DNA of 49,444 bases from JALYOC01 sp036675345. GTDB taxonomy: Bacteria > Myxococcota > Myxococcia > Myxococcales > Myxococcaceae. The stretch spans positions 1-49,444 of the forward strand of contig JAKFFE010000001.1 in assembly GCA_036675345.1 (NCBI GenBank), given 5' to 3'. The first letter of the stretch is position 1. Every line of letters starts with the position of its first letter. The notes under the pieces were generated by a model. The model had not been told where the DNA came from. It worked only from the letters and a program-made list of their open reading frames with translations, and did not search any database. The position numbers were made by a program, and so were the translations under genes. Shown here in pieces: positions 17,248 to 25,467 of the stretch.

Positions 17248-18561
17248 ATGCTCCGGGGCGTGTCCTACCGTGCGCTCCGCGCCTTCTCCGCCTTCGTGCT
17301 GCGGCTGTTCTACAAGGTCCGGGTGGAGGGTTCGGATCCGGCGCCCCAGGGTGCGGTGATCTACGTGGGCAATCACCCCAACGCCCTGGTGGACCCCGGG
17401 CTGCTGCTGGCGGTGATCGGCCGGCAGCTGACGATGCTGGCCAAGGCCCCGCTGTTCAAGATGCCGATCATCGGCTGGGTGCTCAAGGCGGTGGACGCGC
17501 TACCGGTGTACCGGATCAAGGACGACCCCACCGGCGCCACCCTCTCCGGGAACAAGGCCACCGTGGATCAGTCCACCGCGGTGCTGGAGCGGGGCGGGGC
17601 CCTGATGCTGTTCCCCGAGGGCCGCAGCCACTCCGAACCGTCGCTGGGCGAGCTGAAGTCCGGCGCCGCGAGGATGGCGCTGAGCGTGGCCCAGCAGGGA
17701 GTGCCGGTGCGGATCGTCCCGATCGGGATCGTCTATGCAGAGAAGCACCGCTTCCGCAGCGAGGTTTGGGTGACCTTCGGCCAGCCGCTGCTGATCGAGG
17801 CCGGAACCCAGGCCCAGGCGAGGGAGGTGACCGAGCAGATGAACGCCGCCCTCTTTGCGCTGACCCTCAACCTCGCCCAGTGGGAGGACCTGCCGCTGCT
17901 GCGGACCGCCGAGGCCCTGTACGCGCTGAAGACGGGGAAGCCGGCGGCGGATCCGGACCGGCTGCGGGCCTTTGCCCAGGGGGTGAAGGTGCTCCGGGCG
18001 GAGTCCCCCCAGGAGCTGGAACCGCTGCAGGCCCGGCTGGCCTCCTTCCACCGCCGGCTGGAGCTGGTGCAGGCCACTCCGGAACACCTGGCGGTGGCCT
18101 ACTCGCCACAGCGGGTGACCCGCTTCGTGCTGCGCAATCTGCTGGCGCTGCTCACCGGGCTGCCGCTGTTCGCGCTGGGGATGGCGGTGTTCGCCCTCCC
18201 GTTCTGGATCCCCTGGACCGTCTCCCGGCTGACCCGGGCCGAGTGGGACATGGAGGGGACGGTGAAGCTGGTGACCGCGATCTTCCTGGCCCCGCTGTGG
18301 GGGGCGGTGATCGGCTGGACCGTCCACCACTTCTTCGGGATGGGCTGGGCGGTGGCGGCGGTGATCGCCGCGCTGCCGCTGGCGCTGTTCACCCGCTACT
18401 TCCTGGAGCGGCGCGCCGAGGCCTGGCGGGACACCCTGGTGTTCTTCGCCCTGGTGCGCCGCCAGCGACTCAAGCGACTGCTGCGCGCCGAGGCGGAGGA
18501 GCTGTCGCTGCGGATCGAGCAGGCGGCGGAGCGGGTGCGCCTTCACGCATCCGGCTCCTGA
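17248..18561 (+). CDS. PlsC-like glycerol/phospholipid acyltransferase with C-terminal membrane domain
   Basis: A 437-residue protein. Residues about 30-215 form the acyltransferase domain: the catalytic block is NHPNALVDP, an H-x5-D form instead of the usual H-x4-D. The substrate block is LMLFPEGRSHSE and a later block is VRIVPIGIVY. This domain should transfer an acyl chain to a glycerol-phosphate-type acceptor. The C-terminal half adds several hydrophobic helices (about 295-390), which anchor it in the membrane; simple PlsC proteins lack this. The ATG at 17248 is used; an in-frame GTG at 17260 is also possible. It diverges from the DUF3352-like lipoprotein gene across 52 bases. Confidence 0.9.
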   Translation: MLRGVSYRALRAFSAFVLRLFYKVRVEGSDPAPQGAVIYVGNHPNALVDPGLLLAVIGRQLTMLAKAPLFKMPIIGWVLKAVDALPVYRIKDDPTGATLSGNKATVDQSTAVLERGGALMLFPEGRSHSEPSLGELKSGAARMALSVAQQGVPVRIVPIGIVYAEKHRFRSEVWVTFGQPLLIEAGTQAQAREVTEQMNAALFALTLNLAQWEDLPLLRTAEALYALKTGKPAADPDRLRAFAQGVKVLRAESPQELEPLQARLASFHRRLELVQATPEHLAVAYSPQRVTRFVLRNLLALLTGLPLFALGMAVFALPFWIPWTVSRLTRAEWDMEGTVKLVTAIFLAPLWGAVIGWTVHHFFGMGWAVAAVIAALPLALFTRYFLERRAEAWRDTLVFFALVRRQRLKRLLRAEAEELSLRIEQAAERVRLHASGS

Positions 18562-18575
18562 CCCCCGTCAGAGGG

Positions 18576-19376
18576 CTATCGAACCCGCACTCCCGAGGAC
18601 AGGTGCGGCACCGCTTCTTCCGTGAACTCGATGAACCGCTCCATCTCCCGGACCGACTCCTCGGTGGCCTCGGTCTCCGCGGCCAGCGCGTCCAGCTGGC
18701 GGGTGAGCGACTCCGGGTCCCGGATCGCGATCGACTGCTCGTGGGTCAGCTTGAGCAGATCTTCGATGCTGGCCAGCTGGTGGCTGACCAGCTCGCGGCT
18801 CTCCTCCGCCTGCTGGAAGCGGGCGATCCGCTTCTTCATGATCTCCACCCGCTTGCGCTTCACCTCCGCCAGCCGGGGGTTGGTCTCCGCCGCCAGGTCC
18901 TCCTCCAGCTCCTGCAGGTCCTTCTCCACCGCCTTGCGATCGGTGGCGGAGAGGTATTTGCGGTAGTGGTTGAGGGTGGAGATCAGCTTCAGGAACGAGT
19001 TGAGCAGCGCGTCCACCCGCTGCTCGCTGGAAGCGGCCAGCACCCGGCCTCCGGGCAGCTTCTGGTGGTTGGAGAGGATCTTGTCCCGCAGCTCCTTGAG
19101 CGCCAGGTAGTGCTCCTTCTGGGAGGAGGACAGCTCCGCCAGCAGGGCCGCGTTCTCCTTCTCCGGGTTCCGCTCCGAAGGTCCCTTGGACCGCACCGCC
19201 CGCTTGAAGGCGGCGGCGTTGGAGAGCAGCCCCAGATAGACGCTCTCCGCGCCCAGCGCGGCCAGGGCCACCATCGGCTCGCCCACCACCGCCGAACCGA
19301 TGGCGGCGGCGCCGAGGGCCAACAGGTTGGCGGGCAGCATGAACGCCGCCTTGATGTAGCTGGGCTCCTTGGCCAC
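18576..19376 (-). CDS. Membrane-anchored coiled-coil protein, function unknown
   Basis: A 266-residue protein with a Gly/Ala-rich hydrophobic N-terminal hairpin (LPANLLALGAAAIGSAVVGE, then VALAALGAESVYLGLL) and a long, charged, helical remainder that looks like a coiled coil (for example AVEKDLQELEEDLAAE). I choose GTG 19376 because GGGGAG lies 7 bases upstream and it avoids overlapping the previous gene. The ATG at 19439 (21 residues longer) has no visible ribosome site and would overlap that gene by 26 bases. It is third in a run after PspA and a substrate-binding-like protein, so a membrane-stress role is possible but unproven. Confidence 0.82.
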   Translation of the reverse strand: MAKEPSYIKAAFMLPANLLALGAAAIGSAVVGEPMVALAALGAESVYLGLLSNAAAFKRAVRSKGPSERNPEKENAALLAELSSSQKEHYLALKELRDKILSNHQKLPGGRVLAASSEQRVDALLNSFLKLISTLNHYRKYLSATDRKAVEKDLQELEEDLAAETNPRLAEVKRKRVEIMKKRIARFQQAEESRELVSHQLASIEDLLKLTHEQSIAIRDPESLTRQLDALAAETEATEESVREMERFIEFTEEAVPHLSSGVRVR

Positions 19377-19413
19377 GACCGTCTCCCCGCTCCCGAAGAG
19401 GTCCGCGGGGGCG

Positions 19414-20607
19414 TTACGGCCCCCGGGCCTCCCCGACATATTTCAGCGCACCCAGCGCGCGCGTCTCTTCCGGCGGCGGCGCGGAGTTGATCTTCCCCAG
19501 CCGCAGGTAGATCGCCGCCGCGCTGCCGTACAGCTCGTCGTACGTAACCGGAGCCTCCCCCGCCAGCCCGAAGAAGCTGCGGTTGTCCTCCAACGTCGCC
19601 GGGACGGCAGAGCGGATGGCCAGGGTCGGATCTCCCAGATACGGCGCCACCTCTCCCAGCAGCCGGGCGGCCTCTCCCGGATCGCGCAGGGTGGCGTGGG
19701 CCGCGTCCAACATCCCGCGCAGCACCCGGCGGATGGCGTCCGGGTAGCGGGCGGCGAAGTCGCCCCGCGCCACCAGCACCGTGGGCAGCAGGTGGGGCGA
19801 GTCCGCGGAGGTCACCAGCACCTTGCCTCCCCGGTCCTTGGCCGCCAGCTCCACATCTCCCAGCAGCCCGAACACCGCGTCCGCCCTCCCCTCCCTCAGC
19901 GCCCGGCCCGCCTCCAGATTCGAGCCCAGGTCCACCCAGCGAACGTCCCCCACCCCCAGCCCGGCGCGGGAGAGCACCCACAGCGCGAAGAAATACGCGC
20001 TGCTGTTCCGGTACACCCCCACCCGCTTGCCGTTCAGGCCGGCCACCTCCTCGATCCCCACCGAGGCCAGCGCCTCCTGCCCCTGGCTGCGACCCAGCAG
20101 CAGCAGCACCCGGGGGGCGGCGTCCCGCAGCGAATAGGCCCACTGGGCCACCCGGTCCACCGAGAGCGCCGCCAGGTCCACCCCGCCGCGATCCCCGCCC
20201 AGGGCCAGGGCCGCCTTCAGGTCCTCCTCCCGGCCGAACACCACCGCCCGGGAATCCAGCGCGTAGCCGGTCTTGAGCAGCCCGTTCCAGGTGCGATCCG
20301 CGCCGTGCTCGGCGTCACCGGACTCCACCCCGCCAGACGCCAGCAACAAGGCGGCGGAGGAGCCGCGGGGGGTAAAGCCGATCCGGGTGGGGCGCAGCGG
20401 GATGGAGGCCACCCCGCCCACCGGGCCGGTGGTGCCGGCGGGGAAGTCTCCTGCCGACAACCGCAGGGGCAGCTGCTTGCGCAGGCCCACCCGCAACAAG
20501 GCGCGACCCCAGAGGCCTTCGCGGTCGGCCCACACGGAGCCGGCGGCGACTGCGATCAGGATCGCGCCCAGGAACAGCAGCCGCGTGCTTCGCCCGACGT
20601 TGGCCAT
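19414..20607 (-). CDS. Membrane-tethered substrate-binding-like protein (NMT1/ThiY/SsuA fold)
   Basis: A 397-residue protein with an N-terminal anchor or signal helix (RLLFLGAILIAVAAGSVWA) and a periplasmic-binding fold of the NMT1/SsuA group. Visible elements include RIGFTPRGSSAALLLASG, LNGKRVGVYRNSSAYFF, ALREGRADAVFGLLGDVE and the C-terminal DPGEAARLLGEVAPYL. No ABC ATPase or permease is adjacent, which is odd for an importer protein. It sits 28 bases after PspA. It could be an orphan sensor or a binding protein for a transporter encoded elsewhere. Confidence 0.82.
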   Translation of the reverse strand: MANVGRSTRLLFLGAILIAVAAGSVWADREGLWGRALLRVGLRKQLPLRLSAGDFPAGTTGPVGGVASIPLRPTRIGFTPRGSSAALLLASGGVESGDAEHGADRTWNGLLKTGYALDSRAVVFGREEDLKAALALGGDRGGVDLAALSVDRVAQWAYSLRDAAPRVLLLLGRSQGQEALASVGIEEVAGLNGKRVGVYRNSSAYFFALWVLSRAGLGVGDVRWVDLGSNLEAGRALREGRADAVFGLLGDVELAAKDRGGKVLVTSADSPHLLPTVLVARGDFAARYPDAIRRVLRGMLDAAHATLRDPGEAARLLGEVAPYLGDPTLAIRSAVPATLEDNRSFFGLAGEAPVTYDELYGSAAAIYLRLGKINSAPPPEETRALGALKYVGEARGP

Positions 20608-20623
20608 CCGGGTGAGCTCGTTC

Positions 20624-20636
20624 GGCCGAAACGGCC
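20624..20636 (-). terminator. Small hairpin between pspA-like gene and the next gene
   Basis: GGCCG-aaa-CGGCC, a 5-base stem that fills most of the 28-base gap just after the PspA stop codon. It could reduce read-through or stabilise the upstream RNA; no T-tract is present. Confidence 0.25.
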
Positions 20637-21370
20637 TACTTGACCTCGACCTTCTTGCCGATGGTCTTCTCGCCGCCGCCGGACACGTCCGACACCGGGG
20701 CCGGGCTGGTCAGCCCCATCTCCATCTTGAACTGCTTGACCAGCTCGTTGGCCTGGATCTTCTCGGCCTCCTCCTCGATCGCGAAGGCCTGGTGGTCCAC
20801 CGACTCCAGCGCCATCTGCATCCGCGCCTCGTTGACCGCGGTCTTCTCCTCGACCTTGCGGATCATCTCGTCGTGGGTGGCGTCGATCCCGGCCACCTCG
20901 AAGGACTCCATCGCGTCCGCCACCTTGGCCTGCCAATTGGCGCGGCGGGCGTCGCGGATGGCGGCCATCGCCTCGGCGGTCTTCTTCTCCTTCTCCCGCA
21001 TGAACGCCTTCTTCACGTTCAGCGCCTTCTCGTAGGCCGAGCGCGCGGTCATCAGCTGCTGCTCGTTGCGGGAGAGCGCCTGCTTCTCCATCTGCAGGCG
21101 GGTGGCGTACTGGGCGGCCAGGTCATCCCGACCGGCCTGGATGCCGGCCTTGACCTTGGCGGTCAGCTCGGAGACCTCCCGCTTGTACTTCTCGTTCTCC
21201 TTCTCCAGGAGGGTCACGTTCGCCCGGACCATGGCGATGGACTCGTTCATCTTCGGGACCTGGTCATTCATGTCCCGGACGTTCTGCTCGAGGATCAACT
21301 CCGGATCCTCGATGGAGGAGACGAAGAAGCCGACAAAGCTACGCATCGCGCGCCTGAACCTGTTCCACAT
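20636..21370 (-). CDS. pspA: PspA/IM30-family membrane-stress protein
   Basis: A 244-residue, almost entirely helical protein that should bind the inner face of the cytoplasmic membrane and protect it under stress. The amphipathic N-terminal helix (MWNRFRRAMRSFVGFFVSS) and the following EDPELILEQNVRDMNDQ match PspA/Vipp1. The remainder is a long coiled coil ending in a short Lys-rich tail (KKVEVK). Length matches the family (220-250). No PspF-type sigma-54 activator or PspBC is adjacent; instead a binding-protein-like gene and a coiled-coil membrane protein follow. Confidence 0.93.
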   Translation of the reverse strand: MWNRFRRAMRSFVGFFVSSIEDPELILEQNVRDMNDQVPKMNESIAMVRANVTLLEKENEKYKREVSELTAKVKAGIQAGRDDLAAQYATRLQMEKQALSRNEQQLMTARSAYEKALNVKKAFMREKEKKTAEAMAAIRDARRANWQAKVADAMESFEVAGIDATHDEMIRKVEEKTAVNEARMQMALESVDHQAFAIEEEAEKIQANELVKQFKMEMGLTSPAPVSDVSGGGEKTIGKKVEVK

Positions 21371-21494
21371 GGGGCTTATGGGCCTCCCGAAGAGTCTGAG
21401 GGCTGATTTAACACGATTGAATGGCCCGGGTAGGTTACGGACACCTGCCCCCGGTCATTGCGTTCCAGCACTGAGGGATCACAAGCGACGGGAC

Positions 21495-21513
21495 GAGGGG
21501 CCACAAGCCCCTC
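21495..21513 (-). terminator. Hairpin between the small lipoprotein gene and pspA
   Basis: GAGGGGC-cacaa-GCCCCTC, a perfect 7-base stem 16 bases beyond the stop of the 165-residue lipoprotein gene. No clear T-tract follows on the minus strand. Confidence 0.4.
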
Positions 21514-21528
21514 CCGCCACCAGACCGC

Positions 21529-22026
21529 TCAATGAGCGCTGTTGACCTTGTTGGCGACCCGCTCCAGCACTTCCCGGCCCCAGGTCTTGCTGGCCTTGGC
21601 GAGTGCAAGCAGGTCGTCGTTGAAGGTCTCCTGCGCGGGGACCTGGTCGAAGAACCGGGTCAGGTACAGGCCCTTGTTCTCCGTCTCGAAGTCCAGCTCG
21701 CCACCACCGGTCGGGGTGCCCTTCTCCTGCTCCTCCCGGAAACCGGCCAGCATCCGCGGGTCCGGCTCCTTGCGGAACCGGTAGATCAGCGCGCTGACCT
21801 CCAGCCGGGTCTTCTGGTTGGCGACCAGGGGCTGGTGGAAGGTGAAGAACAGGTCTGCGTCTCCCAGGGAGAGCGCGGTCATGTTGTTCAGGTTCAGCGC
21901 CGACACCTCGCCGCCTTGCGCCTTCGCGAAGGACTGCACCAGGCGGTTCGCTTCTTCACGCGTCATGGGGCCTCCCGCCGGGCGAGTCTGCTCGCACGCG
22001 GCGGATCCAAGTAACACCGTTGCCAT
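21529..22026 (-). CDS. Small predicted lipoprotein, start uncertain
   Basis: A 165-residue protein from ATG 22026, reading MATVLLGSAAC. As written, the hydrophobic segment is too short for a signal peptide. Extending the same frame upstream gives SRIHRSAIRALALA before this Met, which would make a classical lipoprotein signal with lipobox GSAAC. The only candidate codon there is CTG at 22071, with GGTGAG a few bases before it and overlapping the TGA of the upstream hydrolase gene. The mature part (LNNMTALSLGDADLFFTFHQ) matches no family I know. It follows the two tandem hydrolases. Confidence 0.75.
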   Translation of the reverse strand: MATVLLGSAACEQTRPAGGPMTREEANRLVQSFAKAQGGEVSALNLNNMTALSLGDADLFFTFHQPLVANQKTRLEVSALIYRFRKEPDPRMLAGFREEQEKGTPTGGGELDFETENKGLYLTRFFDQVPAQETFNDDLLALAKASKTWGREVLERVANKVNSAH

Positions 22027-22067
22027 GGCCAGGGCGAGCGCCCTGATGGCGGAGCGGTGGATGCGGC

Positions 22068-22994
22068 TCAGACGCGGTTCTCACCGCGCTGGGTGAAATC
22101 ACCGCTGTAGGCCTGCTCGAACGGCACCCGCTGATCCAGGTAGGTGTCGTTGAAGTTGTGGGCCCCGTCCTTCTGGAAGAAGTAGTGGACCTGGGCGCCT
22201 TCGCCCGGGTTGCCTACCCCTGGGATTCCCGGCCCCAGGCCCAGCGCGGTGGGGACCACGTCGGCGCGGTTGACGTAGTGCACGTACTGGGGACCGTCCG
22301 GCCAGGAGGGCGCGGCGCTGCCGAAGCTTTCGATCTGGACGTTCTGCAGCCTGGCCTCGGCCTGGTCGGAGGTCATCCCACCTTCCATCATCAGCCGCTG
22401 CTTGACCTGCTCCACCGCGCGGGAGGTGATCAACCCGCCCTGGCTGTGGGCCATGATGTGCACCGGGCGGCCCGCCTCCAGCTCCGCGTACATGGTGTCC
22501 GCCAGCGAGTCGACCGCCGGGTTCTTGCCCTTGTTGGCGGTGTCCAGCGCGGCTTGGCCGAGGTCACGCAGCATCCCCTCGGTGGCGTTGTGGATCCCGA
22601 TCACCTGGGCGCCGGTGTGGGCCTCCACGGCCTCCAGGGCGCCCATCTGCCCGTCGAGGGTGGTGCTGATGCCGTTGACCTGGATCACCAGCGGCTTGCT
22701 GGGATCGCGCTCCAGCGGCGCGCCGGCCGGACGGGTGGACCCATCCAAATAGAGCTGCTTGCCGTCGTGGACCTTGTCCGAGCTGTCCCCGCGAACGAAG
22801 TCCACCACCGGGGCAGCGACGTCGTTGACCTTGTCCTTGGCGGTCTCGAAGACGTCCCGGGTGGTGTCGACCACGTTGCCGACGACCTGCTGGCCCTTGT
22901 CGACCACGTTCTCGACGACGTCGCGACCCTTCTCCACCAGGTTGCGACCTGCGTTGACCGCGCCGCCTACGATTTTGCCGATGTCGAAGCCCAT
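22068..22994 (-). CDS. Serine hydrolase (alpha/beta fold) with amphipathic N-terminal repeats, copy 2
   Basis: A 308-residue protein with no signal peptide. Residues about 10-75 form a run of similar amphipathic segments (DVVENVVDKGQQVVGNVVD, then TTRDVFETAKDKVNDVA) that should lie on a membrane or lipid surface. The rest is an alpha/beta-hydrolase: a strand LVIQVNGIST, then the nucleophile elbow HIMAHSQGG (A-H-S-Q-G in place of G-x-S-x-G), with a likely acid/His region near ADVVPTALG and GAHNFNDTYL. ATG 22994 is chosen, with GGAGAA 9 bases before it; the TTG at 23012 precedes this site. It is a tandem paralogue of the next gene. Substrate unknown; a lipase or esterase is plausible. Confidence 0.87.
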   Translation of the reverse strand: MGFDIGKIVGGAVNAGRNLVEKGRDVVENVVDKGQQVVGNVVDTTRDVFETAKDKVNDVAAPVVDFVRGDSSDKVHDGKQLYLDGSTRPAGAPLERDPSKPLVIQVNGISTTLDGQMGALEAVEAHTGAQVIGIHNATEGMLRDLGQAALDTANKGKNPAVDSLADTMYAELEAGRPVHIMAHSQGGLITSRAVEQVKQRLMMEGGMTSDQAEARLQNVQIESFGSAAPSWPDGPQYVHYVNRADVVPTALGLGPGIPGVGNPGEGAQVHYFFQKDGAHNFNDTYLDQRVPFEQAYSGDFTQRGENRV

Positions 22995-23059
22995 GTGGGG
23001 ATTCTCCTTCAACCGACTCCAAAGTTGTTACCGCGGCGCGTCAACCCGCCGGTGTGCGA

Positions 23060-23995
23060 CTAGAGACGGTTGTCGTTGGTCTGCGAGAAGTCCCCGGCGC
23101 GGGCCTGCTCGAACGGCACCCGCTGCTCCAGGTAGGTGTCGTTGAAGTTGTGGAAGCCGGTGCCACCGCCCAGGTCGGTGAAGTAGTGGATCTGCGCCCC
23201 CTCACCCGGGTGCCCCTTCTCGGTGGGACCGGCGCCCAACCCCACCAGCCCCGGGACCGGGTCCGCGCGGTTGATGTAGTGGACGTACTGGGGACCATCC
23301 GGCCAGGAGGGCGCCGCGCTGGCGAAGCTCTCGATGTGGACGTCGTTCAGCCGGGCCGTCGCCTGCTCGGGGGTCAGCCCGCCTTCCATCATCAGCCGCT
23401 GCCTGACCTGCTCCACCGCGCGGGAGGTCACCAGGCCACCCTGGCTGTGCGCCATCACGTGCACGGGACGGCCCGCCTCCAGCTCCGCGTACATGGTGTC
23501 GGCCAGCGAGTCGACGGCCGGGTTGCTGCCCTTGTTGAAGATGTCCAACGCCGCCTGGCCCAGGTCTCCCAACAGACCCTGGGTGGCGTTGTGGATGCCG
23601 ACCACCTGGGCGTTCGGCACCTGGCCTGCGATCGCGTCCAGCGCCTGCTGCTGGCCGGGGAGGTCGGTCATGATCCCGTTGACGTGGAGCACCAGCGGCT
23701 GGCTGGGGTCGCGCTCGATCGGGGTGCCGGCGGGACGGGTGGTCCCATCGGCATAGACCTGCTTGCCGTCGTTGACCTTGTCCTTCGAACCGGCCAGGAA
23801 ATCCACCACCGGGGCGGCGACCTGGTTCACCTTCTCGCTGGCGGCCTCGAAGACGTCCTGGGTGGTGTCGACGACGTTGCCGACGACCTCCTGGCTCTTC
23901 TCCACCACGTTCTCAACGACGTTCCGGCCGGCCTCGACCACGTTCCGGCCCGCGTTGACGATTCCGCCTACCAGGTTGCCGATGTTGAATCCCAT
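23060..23995 (-). CDS. Serine hydrolase (alpha/beta fold) with amphipathic N-terminal repeats, copy 1
   Basis: A 311-residue paralogue of the following gene. The N-terminal amphipathic repeats read NVVEAGRNVVENVVEKSQEV and onwards to about residue 75. The hydrolase domain has LVLHVNGIMTDLPG, the nucleophile motif VMAHSQGGLVTSRAVEQV and the ending HNFNDTYLEQRVPFEQAR. The ATG at 23995 has GGAAGGAC upstream. The 114 bases before it are AT-richer than the surroundings and contain a near-palindrome, so the promoter for both copies probably lies there. No secretion signal is visible, so the protein probably acts in the cytoplasm or at a lipid surface. Confidence 0.87.
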   Translation of the reverse strand: MGFNIGNLVGGIVNAGRNVVEAGRNVVENVVEKSQEVVGNVVDTTQDVFEAASEKVNQVAAPVVDFLAGSKDKVNDGKQVYADGTTRPAGTPIERDPSQPLVLHVNGIMTDLPGQQQALDAIAGQVPNAQVVGIHNATQGLLGDLGQAALDIFNKGSNPAVDSLADTMYAELEAGRPVHVMAHSQGGLVTSRAVEQVRQRLMMEGGLTPEQATARLNDVHIESFASAAPSWPDGPQYVHYINRADPVPGLVGLGAGPTEKGHPGEGAQIHYFTDLGGGTGFHNFNDTYLEQRVPFEQARAGDFSQTNDNRL

Positions 23996-24040
23996 GTGCG
24001 CATTGTCCTTCCGTGGCGCCGGACAGTTGTGGCGGCCGGC

Positions 24041-24058
24041 GGCGTTTTGCGAAAAGCC
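24041..24058. promoter_or_regulatory. Near-palindrome upstream of the tandem hydrolase genes
   Basis: GGCGTTTTGCGAAAAGCC: GGC-TTTT pairs with AAAA-GCC with one bulged base, 45 bases before the start codon of the first hydrolase gene. It could be an operator; no regulator is identified. Confidence 0.3.
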
Positions 24059-24109
24059 CAGTCCAGACGGCGACTTAGGAAACAAATCGGGCGAAATACA
24101 AACGCCTTT

Positions 24110-25432
24110 TCAGGCCAGGGTGGCGGCCAGCCGGCGGCCCTGTTCCACCGCGGAGCGCTTGATCTGCTCCTCATCCAGGGTCAGCAGCTCGCGGTTGGCC
24201 ATCACCACCCGGCCGTCAATCACCACGTGGCGCACGTCGTGGGAGGTCCCGGAGTGGACCAGCGCCGCGACCACGTCCTCGCTGGCGGGCAGCCCGTGCA
24301 GGGTGCGCAGGTCCACCACCGTCAGGTCGGCGCGCTTGCCCACCTCGATCGACCCCAGCTCATCCTGCAGCCCCAGCGCCCGGGCCCCACCCAGGGTGGC
24401 CAGCTCCAGCACCTGGGCGGCGGGCATTGCCAGCGGACCCATCCGCGGCTTGTGGATCAGCGCCGCCAGCCGCATCTCCACGAACATGTCGAGGTTGTTG
24501 TTGCAGGGGGCGCCGTCCGCGCCCAGGCAGACGTTCACCCCGTCGGAGAGCAGCTCCGGGATCTTGGCGATCCCCGAGGCCAGCTTGAGGTTCGAGCTGG
24601 GGCAGTGACAGACGATGGTCCCGGTCTGCCGCAGCAGCCGGTGCTCCTGGGAGGTCAGCCACACGCAGTGGGCGAAGGTGGCGTGGGGCCCGGTCAGTCC
24701 CAGGTCGTGCAGGAACACCACGTTGTCCTTGCCGGTCTTCTGGCGGACCACGTCGCACTCGGTGGGGTTCTCCGAGGCGTGGGTGTGGATCCGCAGCCCC
24801 TTCTCCTTGGCCAGGGTCCCCACCTCGGAGAGCAGCTCTTCACTGCAGGAGAGGGCGAAGCGGGGGGCGAACGCATAGCGCAGCCGGTCGTTGGCGGCCC
24901 CGTGCCAGTCCTTGGCCAGCCGCAGGCTCTCGTCGATCGAACCGCGGGTGGTCTCGCGCAGTCCGCGGGGCATCCCCTGGCCGTGGTCCATCATCGCCTT
25001 GCCGCCGGTGAGCCGGAACCCGGCGTCCTGGGCGGACTGGAACACCACGTCGGTGTGCCGGACGGTGCCCATGTCCAGGGCGGCGGTGGAGCCTCCGCGG
25101 ATCAGCTCCGCGAAGGTCAGGTCCGCCGAGGCCCGCAAGGAGACCTCGTCGTGGGCGGCCTCCAGCGGCCAGATCCGCTCCCGGAGCCAGTCCAGCAGCT
25201 CCAGCCCGTCGGCGCGGTTGCGGAACAGGGTCTGGCAGGCGTGGAGGTGGCCGTGGATGAAGCCGGGGATCACCACCTGGCCGGTAGCGTCCAGGGTGCG
25301 ACGCACCTTCCCCTTGGGGATCTTCCCTACCTTGGCAATCCGTCCGTCCCGGACCAGCACATCCGCGCCGATCAGGACTTCACGGGCGGCGTTCTGGGTG
25401 ACGACGATGCCGTTCTGGATCAAAAGGTCCAA
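24110..25432 (-). CDS. Amidohydrolase-family nucleoside deaminase (5'-deoxyadenosine / methylthioadenosine / SAH deaminase type)
   Basis: A 440-residue metal-dependent deaminase of the MtaD/SsnA group, which converts adenosine-type nucleosides to inosine-type products with loss of ammonia. Metal ligands and catalytic residues are present: H62/H64 (HGHLH), H218 (HTHASE, with E221), H255 (FAHC) and D306 (LGADGAP). FRNRADGLELLDWLRERIWP is a family signature. I start it at TTG 25432 (MDLLIQNGIVVTQ) because the frame upstream runs into the cytidine deaminase gene; TTAGGA lies just before it. Within a nucleoside-catabolism cluster it probably supplies inosine-type substrate to the purine nucleoside phosphorylase. 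Exact substrate is uncertain. Confidence 0.88.
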   Translation of the reverse strand: MDLLIQNGIVVTQNAAREVLIGADVLVRDGRIAKVGKIPKGKVRRTLDATGQVVIPGFIHGHLHACQTLFRNRADGLELLDWLRERIWPLEAAHDEVSLRASADLTFAELIRGGSTAALDMGTVRHTDVVFQSAQDAGFRLTGGKAMMDHGQGMPRGLRETTRGSIDESLRLAKDWHGAANDRLRYAFAPRFALSCSEELLSEVGTLAKEKGLRIHTHASENPTECDVVRQKTGKDNVVFLHDLGLTGPHATFAHCVWLTSQEHRLLRQTGTIVCHCPSSNLKLASGIAKIPELLSDGVNVCLGADGAPCNNNLDMFVEMRLAALIHKPRMGPLAMPAAQVLELATLGGARALGLQDELGSIEVGKRADLTVVDLRTLHGLPASEDVVAALVHSGTSHDVRHVVIDGRVVMANRELLTLDEEQIKRSAVEQGRRLAATLA

Positions 25433-25467
25433 GCGGTCGGCGGTCCTAACACGGCTGGAGGGGAAGG

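Larger units (their letters stand above)
22068..23995. repeat. Tandem gene duplication
   Basis: The two hydrolase genes are homologous over their full length, in the same orientation, with 65 bases between them. They share the start MGF-IG, the amphipathic repeats, the AHSQGG elbow and the ending QRVPFEQA-GDF. Confidence 0.9.

Noticed and set aside
17238..19490. Open frame of 750 codons across the acyltransferase gene
   Set aside because: Shadow frame of a high-GC gene; composition is Gly/Arg/Ala-rich and it spans two oppositely oriented real genes.
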